Part shown: positions 1 to 6,005 of the stretch, in pieces
Position numbering within the stretch: the first letter of the stretch is position 1
Layout: the number at the start of each line of letters is the position of its first letter
Notes under the pieces: generated by a model
The model's input: only the letters and a program-made list of their open reading frames with translations
Database searches by the model: none
Told to the model about the DNA's origin: nothing
Translations under genes and position numbers: made by a program
Assembly: GCA_002762705.1 (NCBI GenBank)
Contig: PCVE01000107.1
Coordinates: forward strand, 1 to 8,685
Length of the DNA stretch: 8,685 nt
Reading direction: 5' to 3'
Source of the DNA: Candidatus Woesearchaeota archaeon CG11_big_fil_rev_8_21_14_0_20_43_8
GTDB lineage: Archaea > Nanobdellota > Nanobdellia > Woesearchaeales > CG08-08-20-14

Positions 1-1
1 T

Positions 2-526
2 AAGACAGTGATAAAAGAGACACCTGCTGTCGAGACAAAATCAGATGTCGTCAAGAGAGAGCTCGCAGAATACATAAGAAGATCAGAGATCTCAGAGACA
101 CCGAAGCAGCAGATGGTGAATCCTAACATCGTCAATGTCAACGTCGATGCGAACGGCAACAGCACACAGCAACCACGTGATGACAGCGATCTTAAAGAGC
201 TAAGGAAGAACGATGAGAAGATAAGCGACAAGATCGAAGTAATAAACCTCAAGATGGACAGCAGGATGGACAGAGTCGATGAGAATGTCAAAGCAAGCAT
301 CTCTGATGTCAAGAAGGAGATCGACTATCTTAAGAAAAAAGAGAAGAAAGTCTTCATCGCAAGCACTGGGGGAAAGAAGCTTCACAACCCTAACTGTATG
401 GTCGCGCAGAGGATACCTGAAGCGAAACGAGTCCTGATCCATGACATGGAAGAAGCGATAAAGAAAGGCTACACCGCATGCTCTGTCTGCTGCCCTGTGC
501 AGGAAGTCAAGATCGAAGCCAAGTGA
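2..526 (+). CDS. Coiled-coil protein with C-terminal Ada-like zinc-binding domain (5' end open)
   Basis: The reading frame is open to the left edge, so the gene may begin outside; the first possible start inside is GTG at 8 (172 residues from there). Numbered from that GTG, residues 1-57 are polar and probably disordered, and residues 58-115 are rich in charged residues with heptad-like spacing, predicting a coiled coil. Residues 115-163 resemble the Ada-type metal-binding module that ends many nuclease and secreted proteins: FIAS, then H126-x3-C130, an EEAIKKGY segment, and C158-x2-C161-C162. H126, C130, C158 and C161 are the likely zinc ligands. No membrane segment or signal peptide is visible in the part present. 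No catalytic domain is seen, so a binding or scaffolding role is the most that can be inferred; the partner is unknown. The domain match is by motif only. Confidence 0.8.
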   Translation, partial: KTVIKETPAVETKSDVVKRELAEYIRRSEISETPKQQMVNPNIVNVNVDANGNSTQQPRDDSDLKELRKNDEKISDKIEVINLKMDSRMDRVDENVKASISDVKKEIDYLKKKEKKVFIASTGGKKLHNPNCMVAQRIPEAKRVLIHDMEEAIKKGYTACSVCCPVQEVKIEAK

Positions 527-541
527 TTTGGTTTTTTCTTA
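527..541 (+). terminator. T-rich transcription end after the coiled-coil/zinc gene
   Basis: Directly after the TGA stop lies a run of six T (532-537) followed by CTTATT. There is no strong hairpin before it. Oligo-T tracts without stems are the usual archaeal terminator, and the next gene has its own promoter, so termination here is plausible. Confidence 0.45.
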
Positions 542-566
542 TTATCCATATATTTCTGACGCAACA

Positions 567-575
567 TTTATATAC
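567..575 (+). promoter_or_regulatory. TATA box of the winged-helix gene
   Basis: TTTATATAC lies about 40 bases ahead of the ATG at 612 and about 32 ahead of the GTG at 603. With the usual archaeal spacing of about 25 bases, transcription would begin near 597-600, giving a very short leader. No Shine-Dalgarno site is visible. Confidence 0.6.
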
Positions 576-582
576 CAAATAG

Positions 583-596
583 ATACATATATGTAT
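583..596. promoter_or_regulatory. Perfect 14-bp palindrome, candidate operator
   Basis: ATACATATATGTAT reads the same on both strands. It sits between the TATA box and the expected transcription start, where a bound repressor would block polymerase. A related element, ATCCATATATTT at 544-555, matches its first 12 bases at 10 positions and lies on the other side of the TATA box. The adjacent winged-helix product is the natural candidate to bind here, by inference only. AT-rich palindromes also arise by chance. Confidence 0.4.
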
Positions 597-611
597 TAAT
601 CTGTGATAAAT

Positions 612-863
612 ATGGTGCATTCGCCGACATTGAAAACAATCCGGATGGTTGAAGAGACTTTACGAGATATGGATGAAAGCCTGATAACTACTGCTGGGCT
701 TAAGAAGATCCTGCCTCGAAAAGTGAACCATAATACTTTGCTTGAGATCCTTGAATATCTAGAAGAGATCCATCGGATTGTGACAAGTGTGAAAGGGATA
801 ACGTATGTATATAATCCAAGTCCGAAAATGCAGAAAGCATTACAAAACGCAACCAGGCATTGA
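612..863 (+). CDS. Small winged-helix DNA-binding-like protein
   Basis: The 83-residue product starts MVHSPTLKTIRMVEETL. Its pattern suits a winged helix: helix 1 at about 5-21, helix 2 around ITTAGLKKIL, a recognition-type helix from NHNTLLEIL to EEIHRI, then a hairpin wing (VTSVKGITYVYNP). I start it at ATG 612 rather than the in-frame GTG at 603 because ATG is the stronger codon and fits the TATA box with a short leader; the GTG would add only three residues. It has no transmembrane or enzymatic features. A transcription-regulator role is inferred from fold, and the palindrome in its promoter suggests autoregulation. Its TGA abuts the stop codon of the toxin-like gene on the other strand, so the two may interact functionally, although convergent order is not usual for toxin-antitoxin pairs. 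Confidence 0.75.
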   Translation: MVHSPTLKTIRMVEETLRDMDESLITTAGLKKILPRKVNHNTLLEILEYLEEIHRIVTSVKGITYVYNPSPKMQKALQNATRH

Positions 864-1214
864 TCATCTCTTCTTATATCCGAAAATTTTATTGTATTCT
901 ATATGACTGATTATATCCACCATAAAGGCGACTATCTCGATTTTATTATTGGTCATAGTATAGAGTAGACGCCAATAACAAGGAAGCTCAACACGAAATA
1001 GATTGTTGGCATCGTACAGTTTTACGTATTTCTGCGGAACCTTGTTTTTCGCAATTGGACAACCATGGTGTGTGTCATTTTTTATCAATTCAATGCTTCT
1101 GCAAACAGCGCCATAGATCATCCTTGCTTTTTTGGACCGAGTAGAATTATTCTTCAAAGAATCAAAAACCATCTCTGCTTCTTTTGAAAAATCCACTTTT
1201 ATTTTCTGCTCCAT
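864..1214 (-). CDS. RelE/ParE-superfamily toxin-like protein
   Basis: This 116-residue basic protein has the layout of the RelE/ParE toxin fold: an N-terminal beta strand, a helical hairpin (about 9-46), then strands carrying KYVKLYDANNLFRVELP and YWRLLYT, and a final strand followed by H104-x2-Y107-x3-FGYKKR. R74, R82, Y85, H104 and Y107 are the residues I would test as RNase or ribosome-contact positions. Family members usually cleave mRNA on the ribosome or inhibit gyrase; which applies cannot be read here. The usual small antitoxin gene just upstream on the same strand is missing: the upstream neighbour is the divergent YgiQ gene. The TGA stop abuts the winged-helix gene's stop. A TATA-like box centred about 27 bases before the ATG predicts a leaderless mRNA. 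The gene is AT-richer than the YgiQ gene, which with the fold suggests recent acquisition. Confidence 0.82.
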   Translation of the reverse strand: MEQKIKVDFSKEAEMVFDSLKNNSTRSKKARMIYGAVCRSIELIKNDTHHGCPIAKNKVPQKYVKLYDANNLFRVELPCYWRLLYTMTNNKIEIVAFMVDIISHIEYNKIFGYKKR

Positions 1215-1235
1215 CTAATACAGGATAGTCAAGGT

Positions 1236-1247
1236 GTTTAATTAAAC
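1236..1247 (-). promoter_or_regulatory. TATA-like element of the toxin-like gene, a 12-bp palindrome
   Basis: GTTTAATTAAAC is a perfect palindrome whose core TTTAATTAAA is centred about 27 bases upstream of the ATG at 1214 on the reverse strand. That is the expected TATA spacing for a leaderless transcript. Being symmetrical, it could also be a binding site for a dimeric regulator. No Shine-Dalgarno site precedes the ATG. Confidence 0.5.
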
Positions 1248-1289
1248 GTGAGGGTCATTTTTCGGAAGTTTTCCGACGAGAGAGATAGG

Positions 1290-1298
1290 TTTAAATAT
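1290..1298 (+). promoter_or_regulatory. TATA box of the YgiQ-family gene
   Basis: TTTAAATAT is centred 26 bases before the ATG at 1320, the standard distance for a leaderless archaeal transcript. It falls inside the longer open frame that begins at 1248, which is the main reason for rejecting that upstream start. Confidence 0.62.
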
Positions 1299-1319
1299 CA
1301 CACACATTTCCTGTTTTGT

Positions 1320-2945
1320 ATGATCTCGACTAAAGAAAAAGACGGGCCATTCGACGTGATAATCGTCAGCGGCGATGCCTATGTAGATCACCCCTCTTTT
1401 GGGACTGCGGTGATCGCTCGTGTGCTTGAATCAAAAGGATATTCTGTCGGTATCATCGCACAGCCAGACTGGAGATCGAAGACAGATTTCATGAAGCTTG
1501 GGAAGCCAGGATTATATTTTGGTATCACAGCAGGCAATATGGATTCGATGGTCGCGAATTACACGCCTCTCAAAAAACCGCGTGAATATGATGCATACAC
1601 CCGCGATGGCATCATCGGAAAGCGGCCAGACATGGCGACTATAGTATATTGCAACAGATTGCGTGAATGTTTCAAAGATGTGCCACTTGTGATCGGCGGA
1701 ATCGAGGCTTCACTAAGAAGGCTTGCGCATTATGACTACTGGAAGAATTCTGTCCGCAAATCATTGCTTTTCGACGCGAAAGCGGATGTGCTTGTATATG
1801 GGATGGGCGAACATGCGGTAGTTGAGCTTGCGAAGTTCTATGAGGACCACACAAAGAAAGATACGCCGCTTGGCATCATGAACACCTGCGTGAAATTGAA
1901 GACAGCGCCAGAGGGACATATCGTGATCCCGTCATTTGGAGAAGTAGAGCATGACAAGAAGAAGTTCTGTGAAGCATTTGTCTTATACTCGAAAAATCAG
2001 AAGATCGCTCAGCAGCATACAGATTGGTTTTTGGTCCAATACCCGATGCATGTGATGGATGAGAAAGAGATAGATGCAGTGTATGATCTGCCATATTCAA
2101 GAAAAGAAGGGTATCATGAGAAGATCCCAGCATTCATGACGACGCGATTCTCTGTCGTGACGCACAGGGGCTGTTTTGGTAACTGTTCATTCTGCGCACT
2201 CGCGCTCCATCAGGGAAAGATAATCCAATCACGATCAGAGAGATCGATAATCGAAGAGATCCAGAAGATAACGAAGCTCGAAGGATATCGCGGCACAATC
2301 GATGACATGGGCGGTCCGTCTGCTGACATGTATGGGATGGATTGCTCCACACCATGCGGCAATGATTGCATCTCCTGTGAGAAAAGAAAAAAAGATCGAG
2401 CGAAACTCATAAGCCTCCTGACTGTTGCGAAGAAAGTTCCGGATGTGCGGAATGTATTTGTCAGCTCAGGGATAAGATATGACCTTGCCATGGAATCACC
2501 GGAATATATCCGAAAGATTGTACGCGATCATGTGCCTGGCCGAATAAAGGTAGCACCGGAACATGTGAGCGGCAAAGTGCTTTCGCTTATGAAGAAGCCG
2601 ACCATTGATTGTTATGAGAAGTTCCTCTCTTTTGTATCCGAGATAGATACGACTACAGAGATCTTGCCTTACTTCATGGCAGCGCATCCAGGATGCGACA
2701 TCAGGGAAATGAGAGAGCTCATGGCTTTTGTCGAGAAGCATGGCGAAGCCGAGCAATGCCAGCTGTTCACACCGACACCGATGACACGGTCTACCTGCAT
2801 GTACTGGACAGGCATGGTGCCTGAGACCGGCGAAGAGATATATGTGCCATATACATATCATGAGAAGAAACTTCAAAAAGCTATGATGGTCCCATCGCAG
2901 AATGAAGATCGCCTAAAGGAACTGGATTTTGATACTGGGATGTGA
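1320..2945 (+). CDS. ygiQ: YgiQ-family radical SAM protein (UPF0313)
   Basis: The product is about 541 residues. Its N-terminal portion, with FDVIIVSGDAYVDHPSFG, VGIIAQPDW and GGIEASLRR, is the hallmark of the YgiQ/UPF0313 family and resembles a cobalamin-binding-type Rossmann domain. The radical SAM 4Fe-4S motif CFGNCSFC gives C285, C289 and C292. A second cysteine cluster, CSTPCGNDCISC (C342, C346, C350, C353), lies after it and may bind a further metal or cluster. VAPEHVSGKVL and MAAHPGC are further family motifs. The reaction catalysed by the family is not known to me. The protein ends soon after the core and lacks the extra C-terminal domain of longer bacterial members. I chose ATG 1320 because the family homology starts just after it and a TATA box sits 26 bases upstream; the frame extends to 1248, but the added residues show no family similarity. 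The TraB-like gene follows after 13 bases and may be cotranscribed. Confidence 0.93.
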   Translation: MISTKEKDGPFDVIIVSGDAYVDHPSFGTAVIARVLESKGYSVGIIAQPDWRSKTDFMKLGKPGLYFGITAGNMDSMVANYTPLKKPREYDAYTRDGIIGKRPDMATIVYCNRLRECFKDVPLVIGGIEASLRRLAHYDYWKNSVRKSLLFDAKADVLVYGMGEHAVVELAKFYEDHTKKDTPLGIMNTCVKLKTAPEGHIVIPSFGEVEHDKKKFCEAFVLYSKNQKIAQQHTDWFLVQYPMHVMDEKEIDAVYDLPYSRKEGYHEKIPAFMTTRFSVVTHRGCFGNCSFCALALHQGKIIQSRSERSIIEEIQKITKLEGYRGTIDDMGGPSADMYGMDCSTPCGNDCISCEKRKKDRAKLISLLTVAKKVPDVRNVFVSSGIRYDLAMESPEYIRKIVRDHVPGRIKVAPEHVSGKVLSLMKKPTIDCYEKFLSFVSEIDTTTEILPYFMAAHPGCDIREMRELMAFVEKHGEAEQCQLFTPTPMTRSTCMYWTGMVPETGEEIYVPYTYHEKKLQKAMMVPSQNEDRLKELDFDTGM

Positions 2946-2958
2946 TTTTCCCAAAAAA

Positions 2959-3513
2959 ATGATTACATATATTGGAACAAATCATTATGACCCAAAAGGT
3001 CCTAAACGACTAGAGACACTTCTAAATTATTTATCTCCAGATATTATCACAGTTGAATCTTCTGCAATATATCAAAAATTAGTGAAGCATGAAAAGCAAT
3101 TATCACCCAATTTATCGTCAATGCATAAAAGATTTCATTATGAATGGGATGTTTCCAAAAAATACGCGAAAAAACATTCTATCCAGATACACCCAATAGA
3201 TGATCCACAATTCGCTTATAAAATTGGAACAATGCCTTTAATAATCCACCGTAGATCTGATGAGAAGTTATATGGATTAGATATGATCTATGGTGTTCTC
3301 AAAAGACTAGGTGAACCTTTTTTTGGTCATCGGGACAGATATATGGCAGATCGAATCAGAGAATTTACTGGTTACAAAAATTTGATTCATATTTCAGGAG
3401 CAGGACATGTTGTTCCACTGCCAAAACGCATAAAACGAAAAAACCTCAACTCCCCCTTAAAATCGCCAAATGTGATTCTCCTTCCAGAAGCGGATGAATT
3501 ATGTAATAATTAA
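2959..3513 (+). CDS. TraB/GumN (TIKI)-like domain protein
   Basis: From the ATG at 2959 the product has 184 residues. It carries the spaced motifs of the TraB/PrgY/GumN/TIKI superfamily: IGTNHYD near the N-terminus (H9), an early acidic residue in TVES (E33), HRDRYMADRI (R125, D126, M129), and ISGAGHVV (H150). Some members are metal-dependent proteases, others inactivate peptide pheromones; the substrate here is unknown. No signal peptide or membrane helix is seen, so it is a short, soluble, single-domain form. A TTG at 2929 in frame would overlap the YgiQ gene; I prefer the ATG, 13 bases after that gene's stop. A 5-bp stem (TGGGA at 2936-2940, TCCCA at 2949-2953) lies just before it. Codon use is markedly more A/T-ending (AAA, ATT, TTA) than in the genes on either side, which suggests horizontal acquisition. 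Confidence 0.72.
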   Translation: MITYIGTNHYDPKGPKRLETLLNYLSPDIITVESSAIYQKLVKHEKQLSPNLSSMHKRFHYEWDVSKKYAKKHSIQIHPIDDPQFAYKIGTMPLIIHRRSDEKLYGLDMIYGVLKRLGEPFFGHRDRYMADRIREFTGYKNLIHISGAGHVVPLPKRIKRKNLNSPLKSPNVILLPEADELCNN

Positions 3514-3520
3514 ATACATA

Positions 3521-3551
3521 AATTATACTGCTTAAATGAACAGTATCAATT
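3521..3551. repeat. Inverted repeat between the TraB-like gene and the U32 promoter
   Basis: ATACTG at 3525-3530 is exactly complementary to CAGTAT at 3541-3546 around a 10-base loop. Past a one-base bulge the dyad continues with AATT on each side (3521-3524 and 3548-3551). It touches the TATA box of the next gene, so it may be an operator. It could also be the 3' hairpin of the preceding transcript, though no T-run follows. Confidence 0.4.
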
Positions 3552-3558
3552 TATATAA
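3550..3558 (+). promoter_or_regulatory. TATA box of the U32-family gene
   Basis: TTTATATAA is centred 30 bases before the ATG at 3584, predicting a leader of only a few bases. No Shine-Dalgarno site is present (CCCTGGAACTTAT precedes the ATG), which agrees with near-leaderless expression. Confidence 0.6.
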
Positions 3559-3583
3559 TATTACTTGATTCCCTGGAACTTAT

Positions 3584-4774
3584 ATGGCAATAGAACTATT
3601 ATCTGGTGTCGGATATTGGGAGAATCTCATGGCCGCGATCGATGCTGGTTGTGACTCAGTGTACTTCGGAGTGAAAGAGCTCAATATGCGCATGGGCGCG
3701 AAGAACTTCGAGATGTCTGAACTGCCGAAGATTGTTTCTATCTGTCACGAAAATAAGGTCCGTGCTTATTTGACTGTGAATACCATTGTGTTTGATGATG
3801 AGCTAGATAAAGTGCGGAAGATACTGACCGTGGCAAAAGAAGCCAGCATGGACGCGATCATCTGCTGGGACATGGGGGTCGTCTCGATCGCGCGTGAACT
3901 AGGACATGAGATCCATCTGAGCACGCAGGCATCATGTGCGAATTCTGTCTCTGCTGAGTTTTATAAAAACCAAGGAATCAGCCGCATAGTATTCGCACGT
4001 GAACTGTCGCTTGATCGAATCAAAGCACTCCGCGAGAAAACAGATATCGAGATTGAATGCTTCTGCCATGGCGCGCTCTGCATATCAGTATCAGGCAGGT
4101 GTTTCATGAGTGAATATCAATACGGCAAGAGCGCGAACAGAGGCGAATGCCTCCAGACTTGTCGCCGAGCATATAGAGTGACTGACATCGAGACCGGTTC
4201 TGAACTTGAGCTTGAGAATAATTACGTCTTGTCGCCAAAGGATCTCTGCACTATCGAGATAATCGATCAGATGGTCGACGCAGGCATCGATGGATTCAAG
4301 ATCGAAGGAAGGAACCGTCCTGCTGAATATGTCAAGACCGTGACTGCATGTTACAGGCAAGCGATCGATGCGCATAACAATGGCAGATACGACGATGCCC
4401 TGAAGAATGAGCTAAAAGAGAGATTATCAAAAGTCTACAACCGCGGATTCACCACAGGTTACTATTTCAATGTGCCTGACTTCACTGATGACTATGGATC
4501 CAAATCAAAAAATGTGAAAGTGTTTGTCGGAAAAATCAAGAATTTCTACAAAGCGATATCTGTCGCGGAACTTAAGATCAACACCGGCACTATATCAGTC
4601 GGAGATAGGATACTTATCACAGGTGTCACTACGGGCGCATTCGAGCAGACAGTTGGATCGCTTCAACTCAACCATAAGTCGATCGACGCTGCAGAGAAAG
4701 GCCAGCCAGTAGCCCTCAAAGTTGATAAAGACGTCAGGATAAATGATAAAGTGTTCGTGATAAAGAAAAGATGA
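3584..4774 (+). CDS. Peptidase U32-family protein with C-terminal translation-factor-like barrel
   Basis: The 396-residue product has the U32 TIM-barrel-like core at about 1-300: LLSGVGYWENLMAAIDAGCDSVYFG at the start, HLSTQASCAN, and the signature CHGALCISVSGRCF. C166, C173, C189 and C222 (the last in LSPKDLC) have spacings like the four cysteines that hold a 4Fe-4S cluster in UbiU-type members; C193 is a further cysteine. Despite the name, characterised relatives are mostly Fe-S hydroxylation factors, such as TrhP (YegQ) for tRNA wobble uridine, RlhA for rRNA, and UbiU/UbiV for ubiquinone, although some were reported as collagenases. Residues about 311-396 (VGKI, VGDRILITG, G-x-P-VALKV, VRINDKVFVI) look like an EF-Tu domain-2-type beta barrel, which favours an RNA target. 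I infer tRNA or rRNA modification; the exact target is open. The gene has its own promoter and converges on the reverse-strand operon. Confidence 0.9.
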   Translation: MAIELLSGVGYWENLMAAIDAGCDSVYFGVKELNMRMGAKNFEMSELPKIVSICHENKVRAYLTVNTIVFDDELDKVRKILTVAKEASMDAIICWDMGVVSIARELGHEIHLSTQASCANSVSAEFYKNQGISRIVFARELSLDRIKALREKTDIEIECFCHGALCISVSGRCFMSEYQYGKSANRGECLQTCRRAYRVTDIETGSELELENNYVLSPKDLCTIEIIDQMVDAGIDGFKIEGRNRPAEYVKTVTACYRQAIDAHNNGRYDDALKNELKERLSKVYNRGFTTGYYFNVPDFTDDYGSKSKNVKVFVGKIKNFYKAISVAELKINTGTISVGDRILITGVTTGAFEQTVGSLQLNHKSIDAAEKGQPVALKVDKDVRINDKVFVIKKR

Positions 4775-4807
4775 CCGTACAGCCAATATTTTCCTTATCA
4801 TCCGTTA
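4775..4807. other. Convergent gap between the U32 gene and the radical SAM operon
   Basis: Only 33 bases separate the two stop codons. The stretch TATTTTCCTT (4788-4797) is mildly T-rich on the forward strand and may serve as the U32 terminator. The reverse strand shows no T-run or convincing hairpin here. Confidence 0.3.
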
Positions 4808-5650
4808 TCAGATCTTATCCGCGATACAATCTTTCCTCTCTTTTGGAAGATCACTGACCACCATTATCCTGCCATCGACTAGACGTCCGATCGGCCATTC
4901 AGTCAGTCCAGGACAACCATATACTCGATTGTTTGGTGTTATCGCAAACATATGTTCTCCAGCAGGACAATACTTTCCCTGCGAAGCCATCTTCTCTCCA
5001 AGTGTCCCTTTTCTTGGGCCAAAGTTGCCATTTATACGAACTTTCAACGTCTTATTGAATATCCTTCTTGCAACTTGGATCTGGTCGAATACACTTTGTC
5101 TTTGTTCTTCTGTGATCGTTTCCACATCAGTGCCTTTCGCCCGTCCGACTTTCATATACCTAAGGAACTCCTGTGAATCAACTCCGAGTTCAACTGCTTC
5201 CCTACAGATTGCACCAATATCTTGATAATTATCCTGCGAGATCACAGCAGCAAGCTGGACTTTGAGCCCTGCGTTGAGCGCAGTTCTCACTGCTTTTTTT
5301 ATTATGTCTTTTCTCACAGAACCAAGTCTGGCCTCAAGCCCATGTAGAAGACTCATCCGGACTTCTCTGATCCCATATGAAATCAATTTGTCGCAAAGCG
5401 AAAGATCCTTAGCAATCAATTTCCCATTTGTCAAAATATATTTTTGTCCTGCTGCTCTGTATGATTCTAAATATCCAGTATCAAGCAGAGTCTCACTTCC
5501 TGCGATAATGATATCATAACCTCGCTCTTTGAAATCACGTGTAAGCTCAAGCGTACTTTCCGGACTGCGTTTGCCACTATAACCAAGATAGCAATGCCCG
5601 CATGACTGATTGCAATCAGAATTCACCATCAAAATAATCCGTTTTTTCAT
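4808..5650 (-). CDS. Radical SAM protein with reduced SPASM/twitch-like tail
   Basis: The 280-residue protein starts with the radical SAM cluster motif CNQSCGHC (C13, C17, C20) a few residues after the first beta strand, followed by YLGY. IIIAGSETLLD at about 48-57 stands where the family has the GGEP motif that holds SAM, with the variant GSET. The barrel continues through YILTNGKL and LRYMKVGRAKG. The tail has C228 (KYCPAG), ITPNNRVYGC with C246, and C275 six residues from the end. This looks like a trimmed SPASM or twitch auxiliary-cluster domain with three cysteines instead of the usual larger set. SPASM proteins typically modify peptides or anaerobic enzymes; the substrate here is unknown. 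It is the last gene of the five-gene operon. Its ATG overlaps the upstream gene's TGA (ATGA at 5647-5650), with AGAGG at 5656-5660 as ribosome-binding site. Frames past the stop add no cysteine-rich tail, so the shortness is not an evident frameshift. Confidence 0.86.
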   Translation of the reverse strand: MKKRIILMVNSDCNQSCGHCYLGYSGKRSPESTLELTRDFKERGYDIIIAGSETLLDTGYLESYRAAGQKYILTNGKLIAKDLSLCDKLISYGIREVRMSLLHGLEARLGSVRKDIIKKAVRTALNAGLKVQLAAVISQDNYQDIGAICREAVELGVDSQEFLRYMKVGRAKGTDVETITEEQRQSVFDQIQVARRIFNKTLKVRINGNFGPRKGTLGEKMASQGKYCPAGEHMFAITPNNRVYGCPGLTEWPIGRLVDGRIMVVSDLPKERKDCIADKI

Positions 5651-6003
5651 TTTCGCCTCTTCAATATAGCCACAAGTTCATGGGCGTATGCCTTCTTCGC
5701 ATCAAAATCCATCGGCTTTGATCTAAGCCTTGCGATATTCCTATGTGATATCAATACCGAGACATGATCATTATCAAGCCCGAGTGAAAGCCCTTTGTCT
5801 GCATATCGCATGGCACCTTCATAATCCTGCGCTTTTATAGACATCCTTGCGGCGTGCTCAAGAGCCAACTGCCGATCTTCTGGCCTTTCTTCCAACAAGC
5901 CTTCAAGCTGGCCAAATGTATCTGCTGCGTCTTTGTATCTTCGCGCGACCTGATATGCCACTGCATCCTTGATAAGTTTCAATGCTTCTGGATTTATCAT
6001 CAT
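5647..6003 (-). CDS. TPR-like helical-repeat protein, copy 2
   Basis: This 118-residue protein begins with two consecutive ATG codons (6001-6003 and 5998-6000) after GAGGT at 6009-6013. It appears all-helical, with TPR-like helix pairs: VARRYKDAADTFGQLEGL and MSIKAQDYEGAMRYADKGLSLG. It has no signal peptide or membrane segment. It aligns without gaps, at an offset of three residues, to the other TPR-like protein of this operon: the shared landmarks are Y17, A26-A27, A51-A52, A58, Y67-A68 and GLSL (71-74). The two are therefore probably paralogues. TPR proteins usually bind partner proteins, so this may be an adaptor for the membrane protein or the enzymes encoded beside it. The 4-base ATGA overlap with the radical SAM gene implies coupled translation. 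No specific function is recognised. Confidence 0.78.
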   Translation of the reverse strand: MMINPEALKLIKDAVAYQVARRYKDAADTFGQLEGLLEERPEDRQLALEHAARMSIKAQDYEGAMRYADKGLSLGLDNDHVSVLISHRNIARLRSKPMDFDAKKAYAHELVAILKRRK

Positions 6004-6005
6004 TT

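Noticed and set aside
864..1214. Considered a missing co-directional antitoxin just upstream of the toxin-like gene
   Set aside because: The reverse strand beyond 1214 holds only promoter sequence and then the divergent YgiQ gene; no short frame with a start and ribosome-binding site is present.
2496..2876. 126-codon reverse-strand open frame opposite the YgiQ gene
   Set aside because: It lies wholly antisense to a clear conserved gene, with a His/Arg/Cys-rich translation and no ribosome-binding or family signal.
2936..2953. Hairpin TGGGA/TCCCA over the YgiQ stop as a terminator
   Set aside because: The stem is only 5 bp and is followed by an A-run, not T, so termination of the forward transcript is unlikely.
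4795..4810. Short direct repeat TTATCA in the convergent gap
   Set aside because: Six bases repeated twice is expected by chance, and no further copies form an array.
4929..5225. Forward frames opposite the radical SAM gene
   Set aside because: They are antisense shadows of a gene with intact motifs; translations are rich in Ser, Phe and Pro and match nothing I recognise.
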